A stretch of DNA of 64,000 nucleotides from Pseudomonas sp. PDM14 (GTDB lineage Bacteria > Pseudomonadota > Gammaproteobacteria > Pseudomonadales > Pseudomonadaceae): NCBI RefSeq assembly GCF_014851905.1, contig NZ_JACVAQ010000002.1, positions 1,452,087 through 1,516,086 of the forward strand, given 5' to 3'. The position numbers and the translations under genes were made by a program. The first letter of the stretch is position 1. Each line of letters begins with the position of its first letter. Shown here in pieces: positions 26,982 to 38,674 of the stretch. The notes beneath the pieces are model-generated. The model did not search any database, had not been told where the DNA came from, and worked only from the letters and a program-made list of their open reading frames with translations.

Positions 26982-29900
26982 CGGATCACCTCCACGCTAT
27001 CAGTCGCCGGTACGATTTCTTCCTCCAGTTGCAGGTCGTAACAGCAGTCGTGGGGCTCCCAATGCTCCTTGATCCAGTCCTTCACATAGGTCACGCGTTT
27101 GCGCGCGTCGCTTACCTCACCCTCCACCGGCATGCGGTAGGCGATGCGCAGGATCGACGGTTCGGCGTACAGCAGCGTGAGCACCTCATCGAGACGCGTG
27201 GCGTACTCGGTGGTCAGCTTGTTGTCCTGGCCAAAGGCATCGCTGCCCAGGTCCAGACGCACCACGCGGTGGATACTCGCGCCGAAGTTGGCCTTGACCA
27301 GGCGACCCTGGGTCATGCGCACCACGCGCGGGTTCTCGGTGATCACGCGGTAGCCGCTCGGCAGCGTGCGCTCGTCGACCTTGAGGATGAAGTTGCTGCC
27401 ACGCATCTCGCTGGGCACGTCGGCGCAGGCAATGTGGTAGCGGCCGTACTCGTCGGTGGTCACCAGCCAGCCCTTCGGCGTGGCCAGGCGCACGCCGGGA
27501 ATGCCGGGCTCGCCTTCGTCCTGGTAGCCGTTGCGGTTCTGGTCATCGAAGACCTTGCCGATCAGGTCGGAACAATCGAACGTCGGGTCGGCGACCACCC
27601 GCACACTGGCGGTGGCGACGTTGGACACGCGGGAATTGGCGATCAGGTTCAGCGCCCAGGCCTGGTTGACGTACTCGTTGAAGCCAACCCCGGAGCCCAC
27701 CACCAGCAGCAGCTTGATGGTCACCACCTGGCCACCGCTGAGGGTGCGGTCCGGCCAGCGCAGGCGCCGCCCTTCGACCTGTGGCTCCATCGGCACGCCG
27801 TCGATCTGCGCGGAGTTCTTGATGTACTTGAAGCCCGGCGGGATCTGGTCCTCGATGGCGATGTTGGCCAGCGTGCTGGACAGGGTGTTACGCGCGGTCA
27901 GCACGTAAGGCACCAGCTCGCCGCGGGTCACGTTGACCTTCGCCGTGTTCTTGGTCATGACGATGGCGCCGCCAAGGATCGGGTCGAGCGGGATGTGGTT
28001 GTTGATCACATCGTCCGAGGCCGGATTCATGTTGAAGCTCAGGTAGTACTGGGTGCTGCCGCTGCCGGCCGGCAGGCCGCCGGAGATTGCCGGACATGCC
28101 GCCGGGTCATGCAGCGCGGAGGCCGTACCCGGCGCGGTTGCCTGGTTCTGCACCAGTGCCGGCGCACCGCTGCTGCCGACACTGAGGGTCGCCTGGCAGG
28201 CGGGGATCAACGACGAGACATCCGGCAGGTAGCCCGCCGGTGGCGTTACTTCCAGGCCGTAGTTGCCCGCGGGCGCAGCCAGAGTCAGGAAGAACTGGTA
28301 GAACCCGTCATTCCCGGTGCTCTGCACGGCACCCGCCGTGCCACCGACCAGGTGCAGCGCCGGATCGAAGCCGGGCGGCCCGACCAGGCGCACCACCGCA
28401 CCGCCAACCGGCTCGCGGGTGACCGCGTCATACACCACGCCGGACGGGTCGACCGGCAGGTTCTGCTCGACGATGTTCGCGCCGCCGGTGACGGTCAGGT
28501 TGATGACCCGCGCACCACTGTCCACGGTGCCGTTGACGGCGCCGTTCGGGTCCTGGGCCACCGGTGTACCGTAGAGCGCGCGGCTCACCGGGTGCGAGAA
28601 CGACAGGCTGTAGTTGCCGGGCAGCAGGTTGAAGCTGTAGCTGCCGTTAGCGCCGGTGGTGGCGGTGGCCATCAACTGCCCCGCGCTGTTGCGCGCTTCG
28701 ACCAGCCAGCCTTCGAGGCCACGCTCGCTGGCGTTCTGTTGCTGGTCGCGGCTGGCCGACTCGAACCACACCTTGCCCGATACCTGGGCGCTGGTCGCGA
28801 CACCGTCATGCTCGCCGAACAGATAGCCCGACACGTCGGCCCCGTTGATGCTGACGCCGCTGATCACATCGCTACCCGGACCGCCTGGCGTGCCACCACC
28901 GGTGCCGGCCGTGTCCTTGCCATCCTGATGGGCCGCCGGTTGCGTCTCGGTCACCTGGTAAGTGCCGTTGGGCAGGCCGTCGAAGCGGTAACTGCCGTCC
29001 GCGCCCGTCACGGTGGTACAGGCAGACAGCGGCAACACCGTACCGCACACCTGCACGCCATCAGGCGTGGTGCCGGTCAGGGTGATGGTCACGCCTGGAA
29101 TGCCCTGCTCGTCCGGGTCACGCAGGCCGTCATCGTTGCCGTCGAGGTACACCAGGCCGGAAAGGCTCGATCCGGTCTCGGCGAAGTCATAACCGGTGCC
29201 CACGTCATCGGCGTCAACCTGGATGCCACTGATGCTGTCGCTGCCAAGCGGGCTGTCGTTGGCCGTGCCACCGAGCGTGCCGGCACTTTCGCGGCCATCG
29301 CGGAAGGCGTTCAGTGGCGAGCTGGTGTTGGCCTGCTGGGTCAGGGTGTAGCCGCTGGCATCGCTGGCCGGCACTTCGACGCGGTAGGCGCCCGAAGCGT
29401 CGGTCAGCACCGAGCAACTGGGCAGCACGCTGCAGACATCCAAGCCGTTCGCGGTGGTCCCGGACAGGCTGATGGAAACGCCCTGAATGCCCTCCTCACC
29501 AGGTTCGCAGATGCCGTTGTCGTTGCGGTCGACGCAGACCCGACCCGACAGGCTGGCGATCACCAGTTCGCCAAACAGATAGCCGGTAGCCGCGGTGTCC
29601 CGACCGAGCGCGATCACGTTGATCAGGTCGGTGGAGCTGACAGTGGCGTCCTGCGCGTGGGTGCCGCCGGCCGTGCCAGGGCTGTCCAGACCGTCGAAGT
29701 AACCGGTTGGCAACGGCTGGGTCAGGACGTAGCCATTGGCGTCGGCCGCGTTCAGATAGCCCAGCGCATCGCGCTGGCTGCCGCCGTTCTGGTTATCGAA
29801 GAGGAAGCTGCCGTCGGCGGCGGTATTCACGCTGAGGTCGACGTCGTTGCCGTAGGCATCCGAACCGCTCAACTGCACCGGGGTGTTGGCAATGCCCAGC

Positions 29901-32900
29901 TCGCCGGTGTCCTGAATACCGTTGTTGTTGCGGTCGACGTAGACCACCCCGGCGATGCTCGAGCGGATCACGCTGGCCGTGCCGCAGGCACTGACGTTGT
30001 TGCCCGACACCGGGTCGACCTGGTTGGTGGTCGCGGTCGCGCAGGTCTGCCGGCTACCGCCGCTCGGGTAACTGACGAAGCGTACCGGTGCCGTGACCAC
30101 GGCCACCGCATCGTCGCTGACCCGGCCGAAATCGCAGCTCAGCGCCTGCCCGCTGACGCTGCAGGTACCGCTGGTGCCATCGACCGCGTTGCTCCAGGTC
30201 ACCGGTGAGCCGCTGATGAAGGCCATGTCGGCATGCAGGGTGCTGCTCAGGTCGGTCTGACCGGAAGCGCCCGGGCCATTGTTGGTGACGTTGAACACCC
30301 AGTTGAACGGCTCCAGCACCTCCACCGGGCCCTGGTCGGGCACCGCGATGGCGATGTCCGAACGCACGCGGATGGTGGTGCTTTCCTCGCTGACGTCGTC
30401 GTCGAGGTTGGTGTCCTGCTCGTTGACGCGCACGGTCGCCTGGGTCTCGACCACGTAGCCGGCCTCGTCCGGAATGGTCAGCGCACGGAAGCGCAGATGA
30501 CGGCTGATGGAGCCGCCTGCCGCGAGCTGGGCATCCGCTCCGGTGAAGTCGCAGCTGATCGTCAGATCACCACCGGTCACGGTGCTACCCACCTGGTCGC
30601 AGGTCAGGTTGGCGCCATCGACGCCGATGAAACGCAGGGTCTTGCCGGCCGGCGTGCGCATCCGGTAGGTGAAGCCCAGGCCGGTCGCCCGCGACGGTCC
30701 CTGGTTGTTGACTCGGACCAGGTAGCGGATGTCGTTGTCGGCGTTGTCGCCGCCATTGGCCGGGTCGAAGCCCAGCGGGTCCGGACCGGCCGGATCCTCG
30801 TCGTTGGTGACGATCAGCACGTTGAGCTGGGCGTTGTTGACGTTCAGGGTGGCGCTGGCGAAGTTGCCCAGGGCACCACGGGTCACGCTGGCATCCGTGC
30901 CGATATCGTTGATCGCGCCAGCCACCACCTCAGGCGTGCTGGTGCTGTAGATGCGTGCCTGGTTCTGCAGCGCAACCGAGCCTTCATTGCCGGTCTGCCA
31001 GTTCGGCCGGACCACCACACTGACCGTGCGCTGCTGCCCGCTGTCGAGGCTGAAGCCGCTGCAGGTCAGGCTGTGCCGGCCGGCGCTGGTGTAGGAGGTG
31101 CCCGCCACCAGGCCACTGCAACTGCCACCACCCGTGCCGGTCAGGTTCGCCGAAACGAAGGTGAAGCCGGGATCACCGGACGCCAGGACGAAGTCATCCT
31201 TCACCACCACGTTGCTCGACGCGTCCGGGCCCTCGTTGCGGAAGGTCACCACGTAGGTCGCCGCCACGCCGGCCTGGACCGGGTTGGGCGTGACCGTCTT
31301 GCTGACCATCTGCAGGTCGGCGATGGGGTCGATGCGCAGGTTGACCGAGGCCACGTTGTCGGCCGGGGTCGGATCGCCCTGGGTTGTCGAATAGACGCTG
31401 GCCTCGTTGACCCAGGCCGTGCCGGCACGCAGCGGCCGGGCGATACCGATGGTGATGGTCGCCGTGTCATCTTGCTTCAGCACGGTACCGCTCTGCTGGG
31501 TGCAGGTCAGGGTGCGACCGCTGCGGGCACAGGCGAACACCGCATCGGAGCCGTTGGTGCTGCTGGCGCTGACGCTTGCCGGAATGGTCACACCGCTGCC
31601 GGTGACCAGGAAGTCCGGCAGGTTGTCGGTGATCACCAGGTCCGAGGCGTCTACCGGATTGCCATCCCTGTCGCCCTTGTTGGTCACCACCAGGGTGTAG
31701 GTGCGGTTGGTCTGGGCATTGCTCAGGATCGGGTCGTCGACCGATTTGCTGATCGCCAGGTCCGGCGAGTTGGTGCCGGCGGTCGCCGTGACCTCGGCCG
31801 AAATGATGTTGTTGCGGTTCGGGTTCCAGTTGCCGTCGTGGTAGATCTGCGCCTGGTTGACGAGCTGTCCGCTCTGCTCGGCGCGGGTACGGATGGTGAA
31901 CTGGCTGTTGCCGCCCATCGGCAGCGCGGCGTTGTTGGTGCAGGCCACCGACGTGCGGCCCGCACTTGGCACGCCCGGCTGTGCCGAACAGCTCCAGGGG
32001 CCGCTCACACCCAGGTAGCTTTCCTGTGCATCGTTGAGCACGTCGGTCAGGGTGATGCTGCCGGCTGCCGCCGCGTAAGGGCCCTGGGCGTTGGTGATGG
32101 TGAAGGTGCTGGTGATCTCGCTGCCAACGGCCACCGGGCTCGGCGCCTTGACCTTGGTGAAGGCCAGGTCGACCGCGTTGGACGGCGTCACCAGCACGTT
32201 CTGCCGCGCGCTGTTGTTCGTCGGGCGCGGATCATCCGGGCCGCCCGCGCGACCGGTGACGGTTGCCCGGCTGTCGTTGGTGCCGTTGTACTGGGTCGGC
32301 GCCGTGTCATTCGGCGCGGTGGCGGTGACGCTGATGGTTTCTACGCGGCCACTGGTGTAACTGCCGCTGTAGGGGCAGGTCAGCAGCTGACCCGCCCAGC
32401 TGCAGGTACCCCAGCCACTGCCCGACGGCGTTGGCACTCCGTTCGGGGTGAAGCCTGGCGGCAGCTGGAAGACGACGTCGAGCCCGGTGTTGGCCGCGCT
32501 GGGACCGTTGTTGGTCGCGGTCAGGGTGTAGCTGACCGTGCCACCGGGCGTGACCTGGGCCGAGCCAACCGCCACACCGACCTGCAGGTCGGCACCGGGG
32601 GTGACCGTCACGGACGCCGTCGAGGTGTTGTTGGCTGGCACCGGGTCGGCGGTGGCCGAGCTGATGCTGCCGCTGAGCGTGACGCTGCCGCTGGTCACCG
32701 AGCTGGCCAGGCGCGAGACGATGGACAACTGCGGGTAGGCGGCACTGACCGCCAGCGAGCCACTGCGATTGCAGGTGACGACCTGCCCCGCCGCCGAGCA
32801 GCTCCAGCCGGAGCCGGAGGCGGACTGATAGCTCAGGGTGTTGGGCAGCGTGGTGACGAAGGTCTGGCCGTTGGCCGGGTTCGGCCCGGTGTTGCTGCCG

Positions 32901-33451
32901 TTGACCAGCCAAGTGATGTCGCTGCCGCCGGGCACGCTGGCCTGCGAGGAACTGATGGCGGCCGACAGGTTGGCGCCATTGTCGATGGTCGCGCTGCAGG
33001 AGCGGGTGTTGTTGGCCGGGATCGGATCGTTGTCACCCGATCCGGCGGTGAACAGCGCCTGACTGCTGATGCTGGCACCGGTTGCCGCGGTGGTACGCAA
33101 CTGCAGCGACACCGAGCCCTTGGCACTGCCCGTCAGGGTCGGGAAGGTACAGACCACGGCGCCAGGGCTGGCACCGTCATGCACGCAACCGGACGAGGCG
33201 GACCCGGCCACATACTCGGTCGTGGCCGGTAGCGGAATGCGGATGCTCGACCCGGTCGCCGGCGCCGATGAGCCATTTTCGTAGTTGAGGGTGAAGGCCA
33301 CCTCGCCGCCACGCGCCGCCGGGTTGGGCGCAGAAAGGCACTGGGTCAGGCTCAGGTCGACACTGGCAGCCTGGGCGCCTCCCGACACTAGCCAAAGACC
33401 TGCTACCAGCCACACCGGCCGTAGCGCTCGGTGAATCGACCATGACGACAT
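26978..33451 (-). CDS. Giant secreted DUF11/SdrD B-like repeat surface protein
   Basis: A 2,157-residue protein with signal peptide (1-28, cut after GAQA). Residues about 30-1160 are some eight Ig-like DUF11 repeats (pattern V-x-Y-T-L/V-x-V-T-N-x-G-P). Residues about 1165-1550 hold three SdrD B-like/Cna-B domains, each opened by a putative calcium loop (DRNNNGIQDTGE, DRNDNGICEPGE, DGNDDGLRDPDE); more follow at 1555-1740. Another DUF11 is at 1828-1950 and a fourth calcium loop (DQNRNGYQDEGE) near 1971. The last 90 residues resemble a degenerate OmpA-type domain. No LPXTG or type I secretion signal is seen. It is likely a fibrous surface or periplasmic stalk protein. The start has AAGGGGA upstream. 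Coupled to the OmpA-domain barrel gene. Confidence 0.88.
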   Translation of the reverse strand: MSSWSIHRALRPVWLVAGLWLVSGGAQAASVDLSLTQCLSAPNPAARGGEVAFTLNYENGSSAPATGSSIRIPLPATTEYVAGSASSGCVHDGASPGAVVCTFPTLTGSAKGSVSLQLRTTAATGASISSQALFTAGSGDNDPIPANNTRSCSATIDNGANLSAAISSSQASVPGGSDITWLVNGSNTGPNPANGQTFVTTLPNTLSYQSASGSGWSCSAAGQVVTCNRSGSLAVSAAYPQLSIVSRLASSVTSGSVTLSGSISSATADPVPANNTSTASVTVTPGADLQVGVAVGSAQVTPGGTVSYTLTATNNGPSAANTGLDVVFQLPPGFTPNGVPTPSGSGWGTCSWAGQLLTCPYSGSYTSGRVETISVTATAPNDTAPTQYNGTNDSRATVTGRAGGPDDPRPTNNSARQNVLVTPSNAVDLAFTKVKAPSPVAVGSEITSTFTITNAQGPYAAAAGSITLTDVLNDAQESYLGVSGPWSCSAQPGVPSAGRTSVACTNNAALPMGGNSQFTIRTRAEQSGQLVNQAQIYHDGNWNPNRNNIISAEVTATAGTNSPDLAISKSVDDPILSNAQTNRTYTLVVTNKGDRDGNPVDASDLVITDNLPDFLVTGSGVTIPASVSASSTNGSDAVFACARSGRTLTCTQQSGTVLKQDDTATITIGIARPLRAGTAWVNEASVYSTTQGDPTPADNVASVNLRIDPIADLQMVSKTVTPNPVQAGVAATYVVTFRNEGPDASSNVVVKDDFVLASGDPGFTFVSANLTGTGGGSCSGLVAGTSYTSAGRHSLTCSGFSLDSGQQRTVSVVVRPNWQTGNEGSVALQNQARIYSTSTPEVVAGAINDIGTDASVTRGALGNFASATLNVNNAQLNVLIVTNDEDPAGPDPLGFDPANGGDNADNDIRYLVRVNNQGPSRATGLGFTYRMRTPAGKTLRFIGVDGANLTCDQVGSTVTGGDLTISCDFTGADAQLAAGGSISRHLRFRALTIPDEAGYVVETQATVRVNEQDTNLDDDVSEESTTIRVRSDIAIAVPDQGPVEVLEPFNWVFNVTNNGPGASGQTDLSSTLHADMAFISGSPVTWSNAVDGTSGTCSVSGQALSCDFGRVSDDAVAVVTAPVRFVSYPSGGSRQTCATATTNQVDPVSGNNVSACGTASVIRSSIAGVVYVDRNNNGIQDTGELGIANTPVQLSGSDAYGNDVDLSVNTAADGSFLFDNQNGGSQRDALGYLNAADANGYVLTQPLPTGYFDGLDSPGTAGGTHAQDATVSSTDLINVIALGRDTAATGYLFGELVIASLSGRVCVDRNDNGICEPGEEGIQGVSISLSGTTANGLDVCSVLPSCSVLTDASGAYRVEVPASDASGYTLTQQANTSSPLNAFRDGRESAGTLGGTANDSPLGSDSISGIQVDADDVGTGYDFAETGSSLSGLVYLDGNDDGLRDPDEQGIPGVTITLTGTTPDGVQVCGTVLPLSACTTVTGADGSYRFDGLPNGTYQVTETQPAAHQDGKDTAGTGGGTPGGPGSDVISGVSINGADVSGYLFGEHDGVATSAQVSGKVWFESASRDQQQNASERGLEGWLVEARNSAGQLMATATTGANGSYSFNLLPGNYSLSFSHPVSRALYGTPVAQDPNGAVNGTVDSGARVINLTVTGGANIVEQNLPVDPSGVVYDAVTREPVGGAVVRLVGPPGFDPALHLVGGTAGAVQSTGNDGFYQFFLTLAAPAGNYGLEVTPPAGYLPDVSSLIPACQATLSVGSSGAPALVQNQATAPGTASALHDPAACPAISGGLPAGSGSTQYYLSFNMNPASDDVINNHIPLDPILGGAIVMTKNTAKVNVTRGELVPYVLTARNTLSSTLANIAIEDQIPPGFKYIKNSAQIDGVPMEPQVEGRRLRWPDRTLSGGQVVTIKLLLVVGSGVGFNEYVNQAWALNLIANSRVSNVATASVRVVADPTFDCSDLIGKVFDDQNRNGYQDEGEPGIPGVRLATPKGWLVTTDEYGRYHIACADVPSEMRGSNFILKVDERTLPSGYRVITENPRVVRMTQGRLVKANFGASIHRVVRLDLGSDAFGQDNKLTTEYATRLDEVLTLLYAEPSILRIAYRMPVEGEVSDARKRVTYVKDWIKEHWEPHDCCYDLQLEEEIVPATDSVEVIR

Positions 33452-33879
33452 GCACTTCCCCTTGCATCAGTGCCAAGAGGCCTGCCGGTCGCATCAGTCC
33501 ATTCACCGCTTTTGCCTGTCCCGTCTGCTGGGCAGGCTTGCGCAGCTTCGCCCTGCTGCAAGCACGACGAAGTCCGATATGTGTTCAGGGCTGAAGCGAA
33601 GAGAGCGGGCAAACCTGCGGCTTTAAATAAAGGCCGCCAGTTTCGTCACGGGGGCGCTGCCAACAAGGTCCGCAGCAGGGAAAGTCGATGGCGCAAAATG
33701 GTGCCATTTGCCGCTCAGGCAAAGGCCGCCAGCGTCACTGCTCATCGGGATGCGCCAGTGAGCACCCGGCGTAAAAGGCCCTGGCGCTGCTGAGCAAACC
33801 CGCCCGGCCTTTGCCACAGCGGGCGAGCTGCCGGGCAAGACCGCTGCGGCATCGGCACAAACCGACGAACGACCGGGAA
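33452..33879 (-). promoter_or_regulatory. 428-base leader/intergenic region upstream of the DUF11 operon
   Basis: No credible gene; a plus-strand open frame at 33470-33793 has no family features. Structure is dense: a 12-base direct repeat AAAGGCCGCCAG at 33629-33640 and 33721-33732; an inverted repeat GGCAAAGGCCG (33718-33728) with CGGCCTTTGCC (33805-33815); a palindrome AAATGG-TG-CCATTT (33696-33709); a hairpin GCGGCTTTA/TAAAGGCCGC near 33617-33637; and GCCTG(N)CAGGC near 33515-33540. It must hold the DUF11 promoter and the end of the TonB-receptor operon. The direct repeats are candidate regulator sites. I could not match it to a known riboswitch by eye. Confidence 0.6.
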
Positions 33880-36262
<2,383 letters not shown>

Positions 36263-36270
<8 letters not shown>

Positions 36271-38674
36271 CCAGAACACGGGAAACCTCTTGGTGCGGAC
36301 CGCTACCCGCCGGGTAGGCAGGACCGGGAGCCAGCTGCTCGATAGTCGCGAGCAACGCGGTGACATCGCACGGCTTGAGCAGGACGGCATCGAAATTCAG
36401 ATCGGCCGGATAGGCCGGTGGCCGCCGCGGCGGCGCGGAAGAATAAAGCAGCACGGGCAGCCTCGGCCAGCGCTCACGCACAGCCGTCAGCACGGCCCAG
36501 CCATCCATGCCCGGCATCCGCTGGTCACTGATCAGCAGGTCGCAGGCGGTGTGCTGCAGCAGCGCCAGCACGTCTTCACCCCGTGTGGCAGCCGTGACAT
36601 CGAAGCCGTAGCCGCCGAGCAGATCGCTCAGCCATTCGCGGTTCTGCTCGATGTCGTCCACCAGCACGATATGCCGACCGGCACCGCTGACCCAGGCGCC
36701 GCGGCTCTCGGCAAACGACAGGTCGAGGTCCTCTTCACCGGCGCAGGCGAACACGGCCTCGAAACTGAAACAGCTACCACGGGGCAGCACCTCATCCAGC
36801 ACCAGGGCGCTGTCCATCTGCTGCAGCAGTTCACCGACGATGGACAACCCCAGGCCACTGCCGGCATAGCGTTCGGCTTCGCGCCCCCGCCAGAACGGTT
36901 GCAGCAGCTGCCTGCGCTCGTCGGCGGGAATGCCGATGCCGCTGTCGCTGACGCTGAAGCGCAGCCGCACCGCCTCATCGTCAGCGGCCAGGCACTGCAC
37001 CTCGAACAGTACCTGGCCGTCGCGGGTGAACTTGGCGGCGTTCGCCAGCAGGTTGATCAGCACCTGGCGCAAGCGGCGGAAGTCGGCCTGCACCAGGGTC
37101 GGCAACGTGCTATCGAGACGGCACTCGAAGGTGTTGTTCTGCTGGGCCGCGAGAAAGCCACCCTCTTCTTCTATTTCCCGCAGAAAGCCATAGAGGTAGC
37201 CGGGTGCCAGGATGATCTCGAGCTGGTGCAGCTCGCTGCGCGAGAACTCCAGCAACTCGTCGATCAGCTCCAGTTGCTGGCGGGCATTGCGTTCGATCTT
37301 GCGCGGGTAGTCCTGTACCGGCTCGGGCGGCAGCAGGCGCGCGTAGTTGACGATGCTCACCAGGGGCGAACGCAGGTCATGGCTGATCCGCGCCATCAGC
37401 AGGCTGCGCGCCTGCAGGGAGTCGCGCAGCTGCCGGGTGCGCATCGCCACCGTGCTTTCCAGGCGCTCATGCTCGGCCTTCTGCTGGTTATCGAGATCGG
37501 CGAGGGCGCGCCGCTCCCGCGAGCGCACGCGCTCCACCTCCATCACCAGCGTGCAGGCCAGCAACAGCAGGCCCGGCAGGGTCGAGGCCAGGCTCAGGTT
37601 GTCATCCGCGGCCTGCCAGGGCACGCCGGCCACGGCCAGCAGACGAAACACGCCCTGCAGCATGAGCAGGCCACAGACCAGGTAGACCAGCCAGCTGTAG
37701 GCGAGCCGCAGGCGCCAGCCGACCAGCAGGGCCGCGGGTATCAGCACATAGGCGCAACGCCGCACCCCATCCTGCAAGACGCGCCCCGTCACGTTGTCGA
37801 CCAGCATCCACAGGTAGCAGGCGAGCACCGCGAGCATGAACAGGTTGAAGGCCTGCCCCCAGGCGGGCGGCAACTGCCGAACCTGCAGCAGCACGCGGAT
37901 GTAGACGATGAACAACAGGTACTGCACCAGCCCCAGCAGCCACAACAGTTCGCGCGTCCAGGGCAGCAGTGCAGAGGCGTAGACCAGATAACCGTTGACG
38001 ATGCTGACCAGCAGGGCGTACCCCAGTACCGACAGCGCATGGGCGACCAGCAGGCGCGAGCGCAACAGCCAGCCGACGACGAAGGCGAACGGCACCATCA
38101 GCAGGGTGATACCCAGCGTCATGCCATCGACCAGGGCACTGTCCTGGCGGTGATCGAGCAGCCCCGACTCTGACCACAGGCGCGGCTCGATGATGATCAT
38201 CGAGGTGCTGGCCACGCGTATCAGTACCGTCAGCTCCTGCGCCGCCGGCAGCTCCAGGGGGAAGGTCGGCTGCCGGGCCCGCACAGGCCACTCGCTCAGG
38301 GGATGGGCGCTGCCGGCTCGCATGCGCTGCCAGGCCTCGCCCTGGTGCAGGTACACCTGGACATCGGTCAGGCGCGGGTCGCCCACGGTCAGCCAGCGCT
38401 CGCATTCGTCGTCGACATCGCCCTGCAAGCTCAGGCGCAACCAGAACGCGGAATCGCTGTAGCGCCGCACCCGCTGCTCACGGGTAGCCGGCCCGAACGC
38501 GTCAGCGGACAATGCCAGCACCTGGTCGGCGCTCAGCGTGCCTGCGGGGTCTTCGAGGAACAGCGCCTGGTCGGCCAGTTCGAGCCGCTGCACCTGGCAA
38601 ATCGAGGCCGCCGTCGCGCCGCCTGCCAGCGCCATTCCCAGCCACAGGATCAGCCCCGGCAGCCAGCGCTTCAC
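36263..38674 (-). CDS. 7TM hybrid histidine kinase 2
   Basis: An 803-residue membrane sensor, paralogous to the kinase upstream. Order: signal peptide (1-22), periplasmic 7TMR-DISM extracellular domain (about 25-170, SDSAFWLRLSL), seven transmembrane helices (about 180-375), coiled coil, HisKA with His432 in ISHDLRSPL, HATPase with LINLLANAAKFT, SDSGIGI and GSGLGLSIV, and a C-terminal receiver with Asp717 in LISDQRMPGMDG and Lys in LLKPCD. The GTG start overlaps the preceding stop as GTGA. All key residues are intact. No HPt domain is present here or nearby. It probably signals to the REC-AraC regulator of the same operon. Confidence 0.93.

Noticed and set aside
22761..33232. Very long plus-strand open frames (about 1,291, 1,088 and 999 codons) opposite the OmpA-domain and DUF11 genes
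   Set aside because: They lie wholly antisense to genes with signal peptides, domains and coupled starts. The translations are low-complexity Ala/Val/Gly/Arg strings without motifs, as expected from antisense frames in G/C-rich DNA with few stops.
33452..33640. Cyclic-di-GMP or cobalamin riboswitch in the DUF11 leader
   Set aside because: Fragments such as GCGCAAGCC and a nearby GGCAAAAGC recall GEMM, but the order of conserved elements does not match, and no B12 box is present. A covariance-model scan would decide.
33470..33793. Plus-strand open frame of 107 codons in the gap before the DUF11 gene
   Set aside because: No ribosome-binding site, no recognisable domain, biased composition, and it crosses several inverted repeats of the leader.
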